Positions 45,404 through 55,619 of a DNA stretch of 64,000 bases are shown here, piece by piece. Every line of letters begins with the position of its first letter. The stretch's first letter is position 1. The DNA is from CBDCYS01 sp965226185 (lineage in GTDB: Bacteria; Acidobacteriota; Terriglobia; Bryobacterales; UBA6623), in assembly GCA_965226185.1 (NCBI GenBank), contig CBDDCT010000003.1, positions 62,001-126,000 of the forward strand. Reading direction: 5' to 3'. Both the position numbers and the translations under genes were made by a program. The notes under the pieces were generated by a model. It saw only the letters and a program-made list of their open reading frames with translations, was not told the origin of the DNA and searched no databases.

Positions 45404-45539
45404 TTCAAACAAAGCGCTTGTGAGCGCCGATGCATTAAGCCTATGACTGTGCCCAGCAGAACTCGCCGGTCCCCAGTATTATACAGCTCAACGGAGAGTT
45501 CCCGCTCCCATGTTGTACCCTTGAGCTGACCGGCCCGCC

Positions 45540-46748
45540 ATGCGCAAGATACGCGGCACCGATATGGTTTGGTTGTTCTTCCTGGGCGCCTTGGCCGCCC
45601 TGGTCATGACCAAACCCGAGCACTCCGTCTACGAGTGGCTGATGTTGCTGGCTTTGGGGGCGCTCCAGATCGCCGAGGCTCATCTGGAATTGAGCTCGGA
45701 TACGATCGGCTCGGCGCTGGTCATCGCGCTTAAGCTGGTGCTGTGTTACTGGCTGGTGGCGGAGACAGGCGGCATTGAGAGCAGCTATTACTTGATCTTT
45801 TGGCTGCCGATCGTTTCCGCGGCGTCCAATCTTGAGCTTGGCGGCACCCTGCTCAATACGCTGATCTCTTCGGCGCTTTATCTGTCCTTCCTGTTTTTCG
45901 TGGATTTCGAGACAAACTACATACCGCCGGAAGGGCAGCGTGAGTTGACCGTCCGGGTACTGTTTTTCTTCCTCAGCGCGATCCTGGTGAACCGCTTCGC
46001 CACCGAGAACCGCGCCAAGACCGAACATCTCGCCCAGGCAAATCGCGAATTACGGGAAGCTCAGGCGGAGGTCCAGCGCTCCGAGAGGCTGGCGGCGCTG
46101 GGACAGCTTTCGGCCGGGCTGGCGCACGAGATCAGGAACCCGCTCGGCGTGATATCCGCCTCGGCTGAGATTCTTGAAAAAAACGTAGCCAAGGAAAATG
46201 AAGTGGCTCGAGAGGTTTCCGGATTCATTCGCAGCGAAGTTCACCGCACGAATGAACTGGTCACGCGATTCTTGAACTTTACCCGCCCGTCTAGTTTGCA
46301 AAAGGAAACCGCCAGCTTGAATGACGTCGTCCGCGGCGCTGTCTCCCAGCTCATGGAGCAGGTCAAAAGCCGGACCGGCGACATCGAGATCAAACAGGAC
46401 TTGCACGAGCTGCCGCGGTTCTCCTTTGACGCGACTCTGATCGAGAGCGCCGTGCTGAATCTGCTGCTCAACGGCTACGAAGCGATGTCTTCGGGAGGAA
46501 CTCTGCTCGTTCGCACGCGCCGCGATGGTTCCATGGCGCGGATCGAAGTTGTTGATTCGGGTGTCGGAATCAAGCAAGATCAAATGGAGAACATCTTCAA
46601 TCCATTCTTCACCACGAAACCCGACGGTGTTGGGCTGGGGCTGGCGATGGTATCAAAATTTGTCGACAGCCACGGCGGAAAGATCTCCGTGAGCAGCAAG
46701 GCCGGTCAAGGAGCGACTTTTCGGGTTTTGCTGCCGCTTCAAACATAA
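45540..46748 (+). CDS. Membrane sensor histidine kinase (NtrB-like)
   Basis: A 402-residue protein. Residues 1-140 hold about five or six hydrophobic helices without a visible extracellular domain. A coiled coil (ENRAKTEHLAQANRELREAQ) leads to the HisKA box with His196 in GLAHEIRNPLGVIS. The ATPase part has N, G1 and G2 boxes: ESAVLNLLLNGYEAMS, VVDSGVGI, NPFFTTKPDGVGLGLAMVSK. It should phosphorylate the NtrC-like regulator 2 bases downstream. Its signal is unknown; the multi-helix sensor suggests a membrane or lipophilic signal. Confidence 0.9.
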   Translation: MRKIRGTDMVWLFFLGALAALVMTKPEHSVYEWLMLLALGALQIAEAHLELSSDTIGSALVIALKLVLCYWLVAETGGIESSYYLIFWLPIVSAASNLELGGTLLNTLISSALYLSFLFFVDFETNYIPPEGQRELTVRVLFFFLSAILVNRFATENRAKTEHLAQANRELREAQAEVQRSERLAALGQLSAGLAHEIRNPLGVISASAEILEKNVAKENEVAREVSGFIRSEVHRTNELVTRFLNFTRPSSLQKETASLNDVVRGAVSQLMEQVKSRTGDIEIKQDLHELPRFSFDATLIESAVLNLLLNGYEAMSSGGTLLVRTRRDGSMARIEVVDSGVGIKQDQMENIFNPFFTTKPDGVGLGLAMVSKFVDSHGGKISVSSKAGQGATFRVLLPLQT

Positions 46749-46750
46749 CC

Positions 46751-48121
46751 ATGCCGAAAAACATCCTGGTCGTTGAGGACGAGGCCAAAATGCTTCGCCT
46801 TCTGGAGTTGCAGCTCCAGGGGGCCGGCTACGCAGTGTCCATGGCGGATTCGGCCGAACGAGGCCTGGAGATCCTTGAGCGGAACTCCGATCACCCCGGC
46901 AAGTTTTCGCTCGTAATCACCGACTTGCGCCTCCCCGGCATGGACGGGCTGGAGTTTCTCAAGAAAGTCCAAAGTTCTTTCCCGTCGCTTCCCATCATTG
47001 TCATGACGGCGTTTGGAACTGTCGAAACGGCGGTGGAGGCCATGAAGGCAGGCGCCAGCGATTACGTCCTCAAGCCTTTCTCGCTCGAGGACATGATGAT
47101 TACCATCGACAAGGTCCTGGAGCTGCATGCGCTGCGGGACGAAAACATCAAGCTGAAGACGGAGCTGGGACGGCGCTACGACTTCGGGCAGATTATCGGC
47201 CGCAGTCCCAGCATGCAAGAGGTTTTCGACGCAGCCAGCCGCGTGGCTTCGACCCGCGCGACCGTGCTGTTGGGAGGAGAGAGCGGCACTGGAAAGGGTC
47301 TTTTAGCCAGGGCGATTCATTTTCATTCGCCGAGAAAAGACGCTCCGTTTACGAAGATCAACTGTTCTTCTATTCCGGAAAACTTGATGGAGGCCGAGCT
47401 GTTCGGATACGAAAAAGGGGCTTTCACCGGAGCGACGCAGTCTCATCCCGGCAAGTTCGAGCAAGCCGACGGCGGGACCGTCTTTCTGGACGAAATCGGC
47501 GACGTGCCGGCCGCCGTGCAGGTAAAACTGTTGCGGGTGCTGCAGGAGCGCGAATTTGAACGCCTGGGCGGCACTAAGACGACTCAAGTGGACGTTCGTA
47601 TCATCGCGGCGACCAACCAGGATTTGCGGGCGGCGCTCGAACAGGGGACATTCCGGGAAGACCTCTACTACCGGCTCAACGTGCTGCCGATCAACCTGCC
47701 GCCATTGCGGCAACGCAAAGAAGACATCCCCTACCTCATTGATCACTTTCTTGAAAAGTATTCCGCTGATACCGGTGGCCGCATCAAAGAAATTACACCC
47801 GCCGCCGTCGACAAGCTGACCGCCTATCATTGGCCGGGGAACGTCCGAGAGCTCGAGAACATTATCGAGCGCGCCATGGTGCTTGCGCGGTCCGACTCTA
47901 TTGGAGTTGACGACGTGCACCTCGATCATGCCCGCGCCGGCACGCCTTCCGGAGACGCGGTTTTCCTGCCGGATGGCATGACACTCGAGCAGTATGAGCA
48001 GCAGTTGATCCGAGAGGCTTTACGGCGCACCGATGACAACAAGAGCCAAGCGGCAAGGCTATTGGGACTGACGCGCAACGCCTTGCGCTATCGGCTATCG
48101 CAAATGGGCGTGGAGGAATAG
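46751..48121 (+). CDS. NtrC-family response regulator (sigma-54 activator)
   Basis: A 456-residue regulator with three domains. Receiver: residues 1-120, phosphoacceptor Asp58 in LVITDLRLPGMDG. Sigma-54 AAA+ domain: about 145-380 with Walker A GESGTGKG, the sigma-54-contacting loop GYEKGAFTGATQ and Walker B VFLDEIGD. Fis-type HTH: about 410-452, DNKSQAARLLGLTRNALRYR. It activates sigma-54 promoters when phosphorylated, with its kinase partner encoded just upstream. Targets are unknown. Confidence 0.95.
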   Translation: MPKNILVVEDEAKMLRLLELQLQGAGYAVSMADSAERGLEILERNSDHPGKFSLVITDLRLPGMDGLEFLKKVQSSFPSLPIIVMTAFGTVETAVEAMKAGASDYVLKPFSLEDMMITIDKVLELHALRDENIKLKTELGRRYDFGQIIGRSPSMQEVFDAASRVASTRATVLLGGESGTGKGLLARAIHFHSPRKDAPFTKINCSSIPENLMEAELFGYEKGAFTGATQSHPGKFEQADGGTVFLDEIGDVPAAVQVKLLRVLQEREFERLGGTKTTQVDVRIIAATNQDLRAALEQGTFREDLYYRLNVLPINLPPLRQRKEDIPYLIDHFLEKYSADTGGRIKEITPAAVDKLTAYHWPGNVRELENIIERAMVLARSDSIGVDDVHLDHARAGTPSGDAVFLPDGMTLEQYEQQLIREALRRTDDNKSQAARLLGLTRNALRYRLSQMGVEE

Positions 48122-48167
48122 AGAGGCCTCTTCCCTGCCCCGCGTCCCGAGGGCCGGCGGATTCAAC

Positions 48168-49199
48168 ATGCAGAGCCAGCCAGCGCGGCCCAAGGTCAGC
48201 GTTCTTCTGCCGGTCTACAACGAAGAGCGCTTCCTCGAACAGGCCGCCGAATCGATTCTTCGGCAAACGGAGTCCAGCTTTGAACTGATCGTCGTCGATG
48301 ACGGCTCGACGGATGGCAGCCGGGCTCTGATCGAGCGCTTAGCGGCCCGCGATCGGCGAATCAAGCTGCTCCATCAGCCACACAAAGGGATCGTGGCCGC
48401 GCTGAATCGTGGCATGCGCCAGGCGAGCGGACGCTATGTGGCCCGCATGGATGCGGACGACTTGGCGCATCCGGAACGTCTGCGCCTTCAAGCCGGCTAT
48501 CTGGACCTGCACCCGGATATTGGGTTGGTCGGCAGCCGTGTTGAGTACCTGGGGGATGCCGCACGCAACCGCGGCCTCGCCGTATTTGTAGAGTGGAGTA
48601 ACTCGCTCACCGAATCCAGAGACATTGAGCTGTACCGATTTGTCGAAACGCCTTTTGTCCACCCCAGCGTCATGTTTCGGCGGGAGCTGACCGGGCGATT
48701 GGGAACCTACCGGGACGGCCCGTTTCCGGAAGATTATGAGATGTGGCTGCGGTGGATCGAGGGCGGAGTCCGCATGGCCAAGCTCGAAGCAACGCTGCTG
48801 AGCTGGCGCGAGCGGCCCGATCGTCTTACGCGCACGGATTCAAGGTATTCGGTCGAGGCCTTCTATCGTACGAAAGCGCCCTATGTCTATCGCTGGCTGG
48901 AGAAGCACAACCCGCGCCATCCCGCGGTGATTGTGTGGGGATCGGGCCGGACATCCCGGCAGCGCCTCAGATTTCTCACCGATTTGGGCGTGCGGGTTGA
49001 GGCTTACATCGATATCGATCCGCGAAAGATCGGGTACACCATCGAGGGAGCGCGGGTCATGACTCCGGACGAGCTGCCCGCCGCGGGTGCGTGTTTCGTG
49101 CTGCAATGGGTGGCGAGCCGCGGCGCACGGACTGAAATCGAAGCCGAGTTGACAGACCGCGGGTTCCGCCTCGGGAGAGACTATCTGCCCTGTGCGTAA
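48168..49199 (+). CDS. Family 2 glycosyltransferase
   Basis: A 343-residue GT-A enzyme. VSVLLPVYNEERFLEQAAES begins the nucleotide-sugar fold, VVDDGSTDGS and ARMDADDLAHPERL (DxD) bind UDP-sugar and metal. Residues 180-195 have FVHPSVMFRRELTGRLG and FPEDYEMWLRWIEGG, the acceptor-side motif. The C-terminal 90 residues (VIVWGSGRTSRQRLRFLTDL, YIDIDPRKIG) look like a separate small domain that is often joined to GT2 enzymes. It is cytoplasmic or peripherally bound and might act in capsule or exopolysaccharide synthesis. It may be the last gene of the regulator operon, with 46 bases between. Confidence 0.9.
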   Translation: MQSQPARPKVSVLLPVYNEERFLEQAAESILRQTESSFELIVVDDGSTDGSRALIERLAARDRRIKLLHQPHKGIVAALNRGMRQASGRYVARMDADDLAHPERLRLQAGYLDLHPDIGLVGSRVEYLGDAARNRGLAVFVEWSNSLTESRDIELYRFVETPFVHPSVMFRRELTGRLGTYRDGPFPEDYEMWLRWIEGGVRMAKLEATLLSWRERPDRLTRTDSRYSVEAFYRTKAPYVYRWLEKHNPRHPAVIVWGSGRTSRQRLRFLTDLGVRVEAYIDIDPRKIGYTIEGARVMTPDELPAAGACFVLQWVASRGARTEIEAELTDRGFRLGRDYLPCA

Positions 49200-49580
49200 G
49201 TACCTACATCATGAGATTCGTGTCAAACGTGGCAGAAAATTCGGGAACCAAAATCAGAGCCGCGCGCGTAAGCAAGCGGTTAGCCGCTTCGACGCGCCTC
49301 ATCCGCCAGCGGCCACGCTCCCCCTTTTGGTTGCGGCTCGTCCGCGTAAGGTGTTCAGCACGAGCCCGCTTTTCTCACCAGGTGGCGAGAAATGCGGGCT
49401 AGGCCTGTCCGCCACGTGGTTCTTGAATTCAGGCATCGACAGGCAACAAGGTGAAAGCTTTGCCATGGATGCCCCTTAATCGGACTTATCTAGCCGAGTT
49501 CTTCCGCGGTTTTGCGGAATGTCGTGCACCCACGACCTCTGTAACTAATCCTCTGTAACTAACAGGGGTATGATGACGGC
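49200..49580. other. Spacer with a dispersed repeat (49280-49323)
   Basis: No gene. TTAGCCGCTTCGACGCGCC at 49280 begins a block of 44 bases that recurs at 60952-60995 with about five mismatches (CTAGCCGCTTCGACGCGCC). Both copies are followed within 60 bases by AGAAATGC and GGGCTAG. Near the right end CCTCTGTAACTA occurs twice in direct order (about 49537 and 49551). Confidence 0.6.
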
Positions 49581-51071
49581 ATGGAATTCTCGCGCCGAAA
49601 ACTGCTTCTCTCAACGATGGGCTTGGCTGCTGCACGGGCAACAGACGCAAATAGCCAGACGCGCCGGCCGAACATCTTGTTCGCGATCGCCGATGACTGG
49701 TCACACGGACACGCCGGGGCCTACGGCGCCACATGGCTCAAAACTCCCGCGTTTGACCGCGTAGCCCGCGAAGGCGTGCTGTTCAATAACTGCTTCACGT
49801 CGAACCCCAAATGCAGTCCTTGCCGCGCCAGCATCCTGACGGGACGCAATACTTGGCAATTGGAAGAAGCGGTCAGCCATTTCGGCGTTTTCCAGGCCAA
49901 GTTCGGCGTCTACCCGGATCTTCTGGAAGAGCACGGCTATCACGTCGGTTACACCGGTAAAGGATGGGGTCCCGGCGATTACGAAGCAGGTGGCTTCAAG
50001 CGCAACCCAGCGGGGCCGGAATACGCCAAAAATACGCTGAACCCTCCCTATCGAGGGATGTCGGCAAAAGACTACGCCACGAATTTCGACGACTTCTTGG
50101 ATGACCGCGAGCCGGGTCAGCCGTTCTGTTTCTGGTTCGGGACCCACGAGCCGCATCGGGTCTACGAAGACGGCGCCGGCGAGCGCTCCGGAAAGAATCC
50201 AGCCGATGTCGAGCTGCCCGCCTACTACCCGGATTCAGAGGTGATTCGGCGGGACATGGTCGATTATGCCGTCGAGGTAGAGTGGTTTGACACCCACTTG
50301 GGGCGCATTCTTCGCAAACTCGACGAGGTCGGCGAACTGGACAATACTTTCGTGGTGGCCACCTCCGATCACGGCATGCCTTTCCCGCGCGTCAAGGGTC
50401 AGATTTACGAGCATGGATTCCATTTACCTCTTGCTATTCGTTGGGGCGGGATGGATGGCGGGCGGGTGATTGATGACTTCATCAACGTTCGCGACTTCGC
50501 CCCCACCTTTTTGGAGCTGGCCGGGCGCGAGCCCCACGCGAACATGACCGGCAAAAGCTTCCTCGATGTGCTGAAGTCGGGCAAGTCCGGCACGGTGGAT
50601 GCCAGCCGCAACCGTATGCTCGTGGGCAAGGAACGCCACGACCTGGGCAGGCCGAACGACCAAGGCTACCCGGTGCGAGCTTTGCGGACACCCGAATACC
50701 TCTACATTCGCAATTACGAGCCTGATCGCTGGCCCGCGGGCAACCCCGAAACCGGCTACCGCAACTGCGACAACAGTCCAACGAAGTCGCAAGTCCTGCG
50801 GAGTTTCGACAAGCACTACCGCCTGTCGTTCGGGAAGCGTCCCGCCGAAGAGCTTTACAACATCACCGAGGATGCCGATTGCGTCCACAACCTGGCGTCG
50901 GACGCTGCGTTCGCGGAAGTCAAGTCAAAGCTAAGAGCGGAAATGGAGAAGCTGCTGCGCGAGGACGGCGACCCGCGCGCGCTGGGCAAAGCGGAAATCT
51001 TCGATACGTACAAGTACACCGGCCGCCGCGCGCACTCCTACGAGGCCTGGCTGAAGAATCAGAACCCCTGA
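49581..51071 (+). CDS. Tat-exported sulfatase (N-sulfoglucosamine sulfohydrolase-like)
   Basis: A 496-residue sulfatase with a twin-arginine leader (SRRKLLLSTMGLAAARA). The metal site is FAIADDWSHGHAG and the nucleophile Cys78 is in C-S-P-C-R followed by ASILTGR. The C-S-P-C-R motif and TGKGWGPGDYEAGGFKRNPA resemble bacterial relatives of heparan N-sulfatase. SDHGMPFPRVKGQIYEHGFH contains further active-site residues. Substrate unknown. Export by Tat means it folds, and its Cys is probably modified, before transport. It is intact and has no close partner on the + strand. Confidence 0.92.
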   Translation: MEFSRRKLLLSTMGLAAARATDANSQTRRPNILFAIADDWSHGHAGAYGATWLKTPAFDRVAREGVLFNNCFTSNPKCSPCRASILTGRNTWQLEEAVSHFGVFQAKFGVYPDLLEEHGYHVGYTGKGWGPGDYEAGGFKRNPAGPEYAKNTLNPPYRGMSAKDYATNFDDFLDDREPGQPFCFWFGTHEPHRVYEDGAGERSGKNPADVELPAYYPDSEVIRRDMVDYAVEVEWFDTHLGRILRKLDEVGELDNTFVVATSDHGMPFPRVKGQIYEHGFHLPLAIRWGGMDGGRVIDDFINVRDFAPTFLELAGREPHANMTGKSFLDVLKSGKSGTVDASRNRMLVGKERHDLGRPNDQGYPVRALRTPEYLYIRNYEPDRWPAGNPETGYRNCDNSPTKSQVLRSFDKHYRLSFGKRPAEELYNITEDADCVHNLASDAAFAEVKSKLRAEMEKLLREDGDPRALGKAEIFDTYKYTGRRAHSYEAWLKNQNP

Positions 51072-51169
51072 TTCCCGCACGGATCAAGCAAGCACCAGCT
51101 TTGCGGGACGGCCGGTGATCGCTGTTTCCGGCAAGATAGCGAGTGCGAGCTTGCGAGGATCGCCGAATC

Positions 51170-52081
51170 TTATCTTCTGAATGGGTATACGCTCATCGCC
51201 GTCTTGCCCAGGATCCATTCCTTGTCTTCGGCGCTAAAGAAGGGGATGAGGTCTTTCATGATCAGCAGCTCGTAAAAATTTGCGTAAATCATCCGTTTGG
51301 GGCCGAAGCTGTCGTAGACTCGCCGCAGGTAGGGCCACATGTCCCGGAAAGGGATTTGCTCTTTTGACGGGTTGTGCAGGGACGTGCGCATGTAGACGTT
51401 CGGATAGCGGGCCAGACCGATCAATGGGTCGATACCCTCGCTGTCAGGGCGAGCGATATCGATCATCGCGAAGTGATCGATGACGACTTTTACACCCGGG
51501 AATCGCTGAGCCATGCCGGCCACCTGTGAAATCTGATGCGGGGCCAGAAAGATATTGAAGACGGCGCCGAGCTCTTCCGCCTTTTTCCATAGGGGGTAGC
51601 TCACTGGATCATTCATCCAAACGACGTCTTTGTCGTAAATCGGGCTGAGACGCAGACCAGCCAGATGATCCTCCTTCACCAGCCGCTCCAGCCGGGAAGG
51701 ATTTTCTTGATCGGCGGGCGGGTAGAGCCGGTAGCCAACCAGCAGACCGATACCCGCGAACTTATCGGGGTAGGTGCGAACGCAATAGCTCGTGTAGGAA
51801 TTATTGCGGCCGTAATAGCAGACGTGGCTGATCACGACCTTGTCAATCTGGTAGGTCTGCATCTGGGATAGCAGGTGTTCTCTTGAGTATTCCCGGTTCG
51901 GGGCGGAATTCGGACAATTGGAAAGACTGGGATCAGGTGCGAATCGCGGGTCGTGAATGACCCAGGCATGCTCGGCGGCGTTGACGATGGGAGCTGAGCT
52001 GGATGCCGCCGCTGCCCGCGGCCGCAAGACGGTTCCGGTCAGCGTGCCGGCGGTAAGTGTGAGATAGTCGCGTCGTCTCAT
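51170..52081 (-). CDS. Tat-exported amidohydrolase (PF04909-like)
   Basis: A 303-residue TIM-barrel protein. Start ATG 52081 gives the Tat leader RRRDYLTLTAGTLTG. An upstream in-frame stretch has no such leader and overlaps the MetE-like gene. Motifs are VVISHVCYYGRNN, GLRLSPIYDK, VKVVIDHFAMIDIA and KRMIYANFYELLI. The N-terminal H-x-H metal pair of the family is not present in its usual form (NAAEHAWVIHD), so the metal site is altered or absent. It might be a decarboxylase- or lactonase-like enzyme acting on an aromatic or sugar-acid. It follows the MetE-like gene with 34 bases between and is probably co-transcribed. Confidence 0.8.
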   Translation of the reverse strand: MRRRDYLTLTAGTLTGTVLRPRAAAASSSAPIVNAAEHAWVIHDPRFAPDPSLSNCPNSAPNREYSREHLLSQMQTYQIDKVVISHVCYYGRNNSYTSYCVRTYPDKFAGIGLLVGYRLYPPADQENPSRLERLVKEDHLAGLRLSPIYDKDVVWMNDPVSYPLWKKAEELGAVFNIFLAPHQISQVAGMAQRFPGVKVVIDHFAMIDIARPDSEGIDPLIGLARYPNVYMRTSLHNPSKEQIPFRDMWPYLRRVYDSFGPKRMIYANFYELLIMKDLIPFFSAEDKEWILGKTAMSVYPFRR

Positions 52082-52115
52082 GAGTCTTCGGCGCCTGCTT
52101 TGGGACTCTCCGGGC

Positions 52116-53210
52116 CTATCCGTGCTTATCGCGCAACATTTGCGCGGCCAGACACATGGCCGACAGCTTCCGGTACGCTTCGTCAAAGTCCATGGGATTC
52201 TGGCTGCTGGGCGAGAATCCGCAGTCCGGGTTCAGTGTGATCCGATTGGAAGGAACGTACTCCAAAGCAGCTTCAGCTCGCTGAACAATCTTCTCGGGCG
52301 ATTCAACCTCTGGATTGCAATTGTTAATTACACCCAGCCCTAGCGTCTTTCCTTTTGGAAAGCGAGCGAGCGAGCCGATAGCGTGCACCTGTGACGACGA
52401 GAATTCCAGAGCGAGGCGCCCAACATTGATCTCTCCGAGTGCGTCGATGATGGCAAGGTAATCGCTATTCGAATAAGATTGGCGACCAAAGTGACCATTG
52501 CACAAATGCAGCGATGTCGATAGGCCGTCAGCTCCCTCGAGTACCGCATTTGCCATGCGCACGCACATCTCCATCTCGTAGTCGATTTCCCTGATGCCAA
52601 CGCGGGCGCGGTGGTCAGGGTCCAGCAGCATCAGAAGCCATGGCTCGTCAATCTGGACATGATCAACTCCCGCCTCGGCAAGTCGTCGCAATTCATCACG
52701 CAGAATTGGAACGCATGCCTCCATGAATTCCTGTCGACTCTGGTACGCTGCCTTGGAAGCCTCGGGGTGCCACATTCGCCATCCGAGAATGTAGGGAGAC
52801 GGAATGGTGACTATCGTTCGCCGATCAGTATTTGAACGAAGAAAGCGGGCGGCATCGGTGGCGAGGTTGCCACGGGATTCGAGCTGGCTGACCACGGCCG
52901 GGTCGCTCAAAACATCCGGGTTTAATAAGTTCGGCATCAAGCTATTCTCGAAGCCGTCGACATGCTCCGACACCACCGAGATGTAGCTGTTTCGTCTCCA
53001 CTCCCCATCAGAGATGTAGTCCAGGCCGGCTCGTTCTTGCATGCGGATCGCTGACAGGATCGCCGAATCTAATAGCTCATCTGCCGCGACTTCACTGATC
53101 CGGCCAGCCTTGCGATCCTCAATCACATCGCGGACCCACTGCGATCGTGGGAGGCTCCCTACGACATACGTCGCAAAGGGCAAGTCTTGCACGGATTGCG
53201 CTTCTGTCAT
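52116..53210 (-). CDS. MetE-like (cobalamin-independent methionine synthase family) protein
   Basis: A 364-residue protein from ATG 53210 (CCGGGAG upstream). It matches the C-terminal catalytic barrel of MetE: YVVGSLPRSQWVRD, GLDYISDGEWRRNSYISV, GVDHVQIDEPWLLML, HLCNGHFGRQS (zinc ligands normally His and Cys), LGLGVINNCNPEVESPEKI and LNPDCGFSPSSQNPM. MetE itself has two such domains and about 750 residues. This single-domain form is one of many paralogues that transfer methyl groups from other donors or act as related carbon-sulfur enzymes. The zinc ligands look present. The real substrate is not known. Confidence 0.85.
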   Translation of the reverse strand: MTEAQSVQDLPFATYVVGSLPRSQWVRDVIEDRKAGRISEVAADELLDSAILSAIRMQERAGLDYISDGEWRRNSYISVVSEHVDGFENSLMPNLLNPDVLSDPAVVSQLESRGNLATDAARFLRSNTDRRTIVTIPSPYILGWRMWHPEASKAAYQSRQEFMEACVPILRDELRRLAEAGVDHVQIDEPWLLMLLDPDHRARVGIREIDYEMEMCVRMANAVLEGADGLSTSLHLCNGHFGRQSYSNSDYLAIIDALGEINVGRLALEFSSSQVHAIGSLARFPKGKTLGLGVINNCNPEVESPEKIVQRAEAALEYVPSNRITLNPDCGFSPSSQNPMDFDEAYRKLSAMCLAAQMLRDKHG

Positions 53211-54107
53211 CACAACTCCCGGTCTGACATTCAAATCCTCGTCAGTCCCACTTCACGGTCACGAAACTAAGTCCCCTAGCCGCCAGATTCCATATCCTTC
53301 CTGTGGGTACAAAGCTCCTGTGCTCAACGGACACGGATTGACCTTCCTCCCGTGATGCTGGCTCTGTCCCTCGAAAGCAAATGGTACGTCCTAATTAACT
53401 TAACCCGAGAGGGCATTGTCAAGTTAACAAGCGCGAAAGCAGTTTTGCCGCCGCTGCCTGCGTCGGCAAGCGGCGGCCAAGACTCGTGAAGCCATCTTCG
53501 AGCAAACCCGCCAGCCAGTCACGGATTTTTCTCTGTTGATTTTTCAGCACTTAACCCGAAAACCACCCCAAGAAACTTGACTCCGCCTGCTACACTGCAA
53601 ATAGAAACCGGAAAGGACATAGATCACCGGATGAACCCAGCACAAAGCAGCCTCAGAGCCCCAGGTGGAAACCTGGGGTCAACTCACCCCAAGGGCCGAA
53701 TCTTCGAAAAGCAGCATCAGAGCCCAAGGCGTCAGCCTGGGGCCAGCTCCTCCCAAACGCGACACTTTTCTCCAGTCCCAACCGCCCCCTGCCCAAGACA
53801 CAAAATCCCACGCAAAACTGCCATTTTGTCACGCTATGGCCACGTTTCTGCCACTGATCCGCGTGTCACCCTCAGAAAAACCACTGAAAACAAAAGCACT
53901 AGCCGTTGACATCCAAGACAAGACGCCAAAACGCGTGATATCGCCGATATATCTGCCAAAATCTGCCATTCTCTGCCATTTCGTAAAGAAAATTTATACC
54001 CCAACCGCCAACCTCTTTAGTTTCAATCACATGAAAACGCCGTGACCGCATGCCCCTGACATACCCGTGGCATACAGCAGCTCCCCACTTTGTGGCAAGC
54101 TAGTGCC
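53211..54107. other. Long spacer with palindromic repeat units
   Basis: No gene is recognised in about 0.9 kb. Two similar blocks at about 53644-53685 and 53710-53750 each hold AGCAGC(C/A)TCAGAGCCC followed by an inverted repeat, in the first CCCCAGGT-GGA-AACCTGGGG. They match a palindrome type often seen between genes in Planctomycetes and Acidobacteria. GCCAGTCACGGATTTTT at about 53514 matches 37931-37947. The last 100 bases before the sulfatase are AT-rich and may carry its promoter. Confidence 0.5.
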
Positions 54108-55550
54108 ATGTCCGTTTCTCTCAATCGCCGCCAGTTTGCACGGACCCTTGCCGGATCGGCTTTGGGTCACGCCACTTTGCGAGCGCAGTCCAGCGCCAAG
54201 CCGAACGTTCTTTTCATCTTCAGTGATCAGCATCGGGCCTGCTCGATGCCGGGCGAAGAGTTCAACGACGCCGAGGCTCCGAACCTGGCGCGCCTTGCCT
54301 CGGAGGGGACCGTGTTTCGCAACTGCATTTCGAACTACCCGGTTTGCTCGCCCTATCGGGGCATCTTGCTGAGCGGGAGGTGGCCCTATCAGACCGGTGT
54401 GATCGACAATGCCTGGCCGCTCAAGGAAAGCGAAACGTCGCTCGGGGAGACCTTTCACCGGGCTGGCTACCGGACTGGATATGTCGGCAAGTGGCACTTG
54501 GACGCCCGTGGAGCCGGAGCGCCTGGACCCAAGCCCGAAGGGGAAGCCCGGCACGGATTCGATTCATGGCGGGCTTGGTACAACACGAACGCTCATTACG
54601 ACAAGTCATTTACCTTCGATCCCATGTCGCGGCAGCGCGAGCAGCCCAAGGGTTACAACGCGACGCTGATGACCGACGATGCCATTCAGTTCATGAAGAG
54701 TCATGAAAGTGATCCTTGGTTGCTGGTCGTGTCTTGGAATCCCCCGCATCCGCCGTTTGACGATGCACCGCCGGAATTGATGAAGCGATACGAACCGGGG
54801 GGCCTGCAGCTTCGACCTAACTCGAAGGAAACTGTCGTCCGGGGAGGCGTTGGCAATCGCGTCGGCCGGACCCGGCCGATGCTTTCCGGATACAACGCGC
54901 ACATCACGGCGATCGATTTCGAGATGGGCCGCATCATGCGGTATCTGGAAGAGTCCGGGCAAGCGGACAACACGATCGTTGTTTACACCTCCGATCACGG
55001 CGAGATGCTCGGAGCACAGGGCCGCACCGGGAAACGGCTGCCGCACGATGAGTCCTGCCGCGTGCCGTTTATCGTTCGCCATCCTGGCGCGGTGCCGGCC
55101 GGCAAGACCGTCGGCGCTCTGTTGGGGACGATTGATCTCTATCCAACGATGTGCGGGCTGGCGGGGCTGGATGCGCCGTCGCATTGCCAGGGTGCTGGCT
55201 TGGCCGCGGTTGCTCACGGACAGAGTGGTGATGGTCCCGAGCATCAATTCCTGATGCACATCGAGAAGTTCCACGCCGGCGGCGGACGCAACCACCCGGC
55301 GCCGATTTTCCGCGGCATCCGTACGAACCGGTATACCTACGCAGTCGGCGAGATTGGCCGCTGGTGTCTTTACGACAACCAGGAAGACCCCTACCAGTTG
55401 CGAAACCTCGCGGACGATTCCAGCCACGCGGGCCTCATGAGTGATTTGGATGGTGAGATCCTCGACTATCTCCGCAAGGCGGAGGATAAATACCCGCTAC
55501 GGACACTGCGGGCAGAGCGATCGATCACGAGTGGCAAGCCAAGAGTGTAG
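54108..55550 (+). CDS. Tat-exported sulfatase, CSPYR type
   Basis: A 480-residue sulfatase with a twin-arginine leader (NRRQFARTLAGSALGH). The metal site is LFIFSDQHRAC, in which Ser-Asp replaces the usual Asp-Asp. The nucleophile Cys80 is in C-S-P-Y-R followed by GILLSGR. VGKWHLDARGAGAPGP and YTSDHGEMLGAQGRTGKRLP follow. These fit family relatives of choline or iduronate sulfatases, but the substrate is not clear. The start at 54108 is used because it gives the Tat motif at the right distance. Intact. Confidence 0.9.
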   Translation: MSVSLNRRQFARTLAGSALGHATLRAQSSAKPNVLFIFSDQHRACSMPGEEFNDAEAPNLARLASEGTVFRNCISNYPVCSPYRGILLSGRWPYQTGVIDNAWPLKESETSLGETFHRAGYRTGYVGKWHLDARGAGAPGPKPEGEARHGFDSWRAWYNTNAHYDKSFTFDPMSRQREQPKGYNATLMTDDAIQFMKSHESDPWLLVVSWNPPHPPFDDAPPELMKRYEPGGLQLRPNSKETVVRGGVGNRVGRTRPMLSGYNAHITAIDFEMGRIMRYLEESGQADNTIVVYTSDHGEMLGAQGRTGKRLPHDESCRVPFIVRHPGAVPAGKTVGALLGTIDLYPTMCGLAGLDAPSHCQGAGLAAVAHGQSGDGPEHQFLMHIEKFHAGGGRNHPAPIFRGIRTNRYTYAVGEIGRWCLYDNQEDPYQLRNLADDSSHAGLMSDLDGEILDYLRKAEDKYPLRTLRAERSITSGKPRV

Positions 55551-55619
55551 GGTCGGCCGCTGCAACCACGCGACTGCCGTGAGTGCCGGTCAAACCGTGT
55601 AATTTGGAAAAGAGTCCGT

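Noticed and set aside
53644..53750. Repeat blocks as a CRISPR array
   Set aside because: Only two imperfect units occur, without regular spacers or cas genes.
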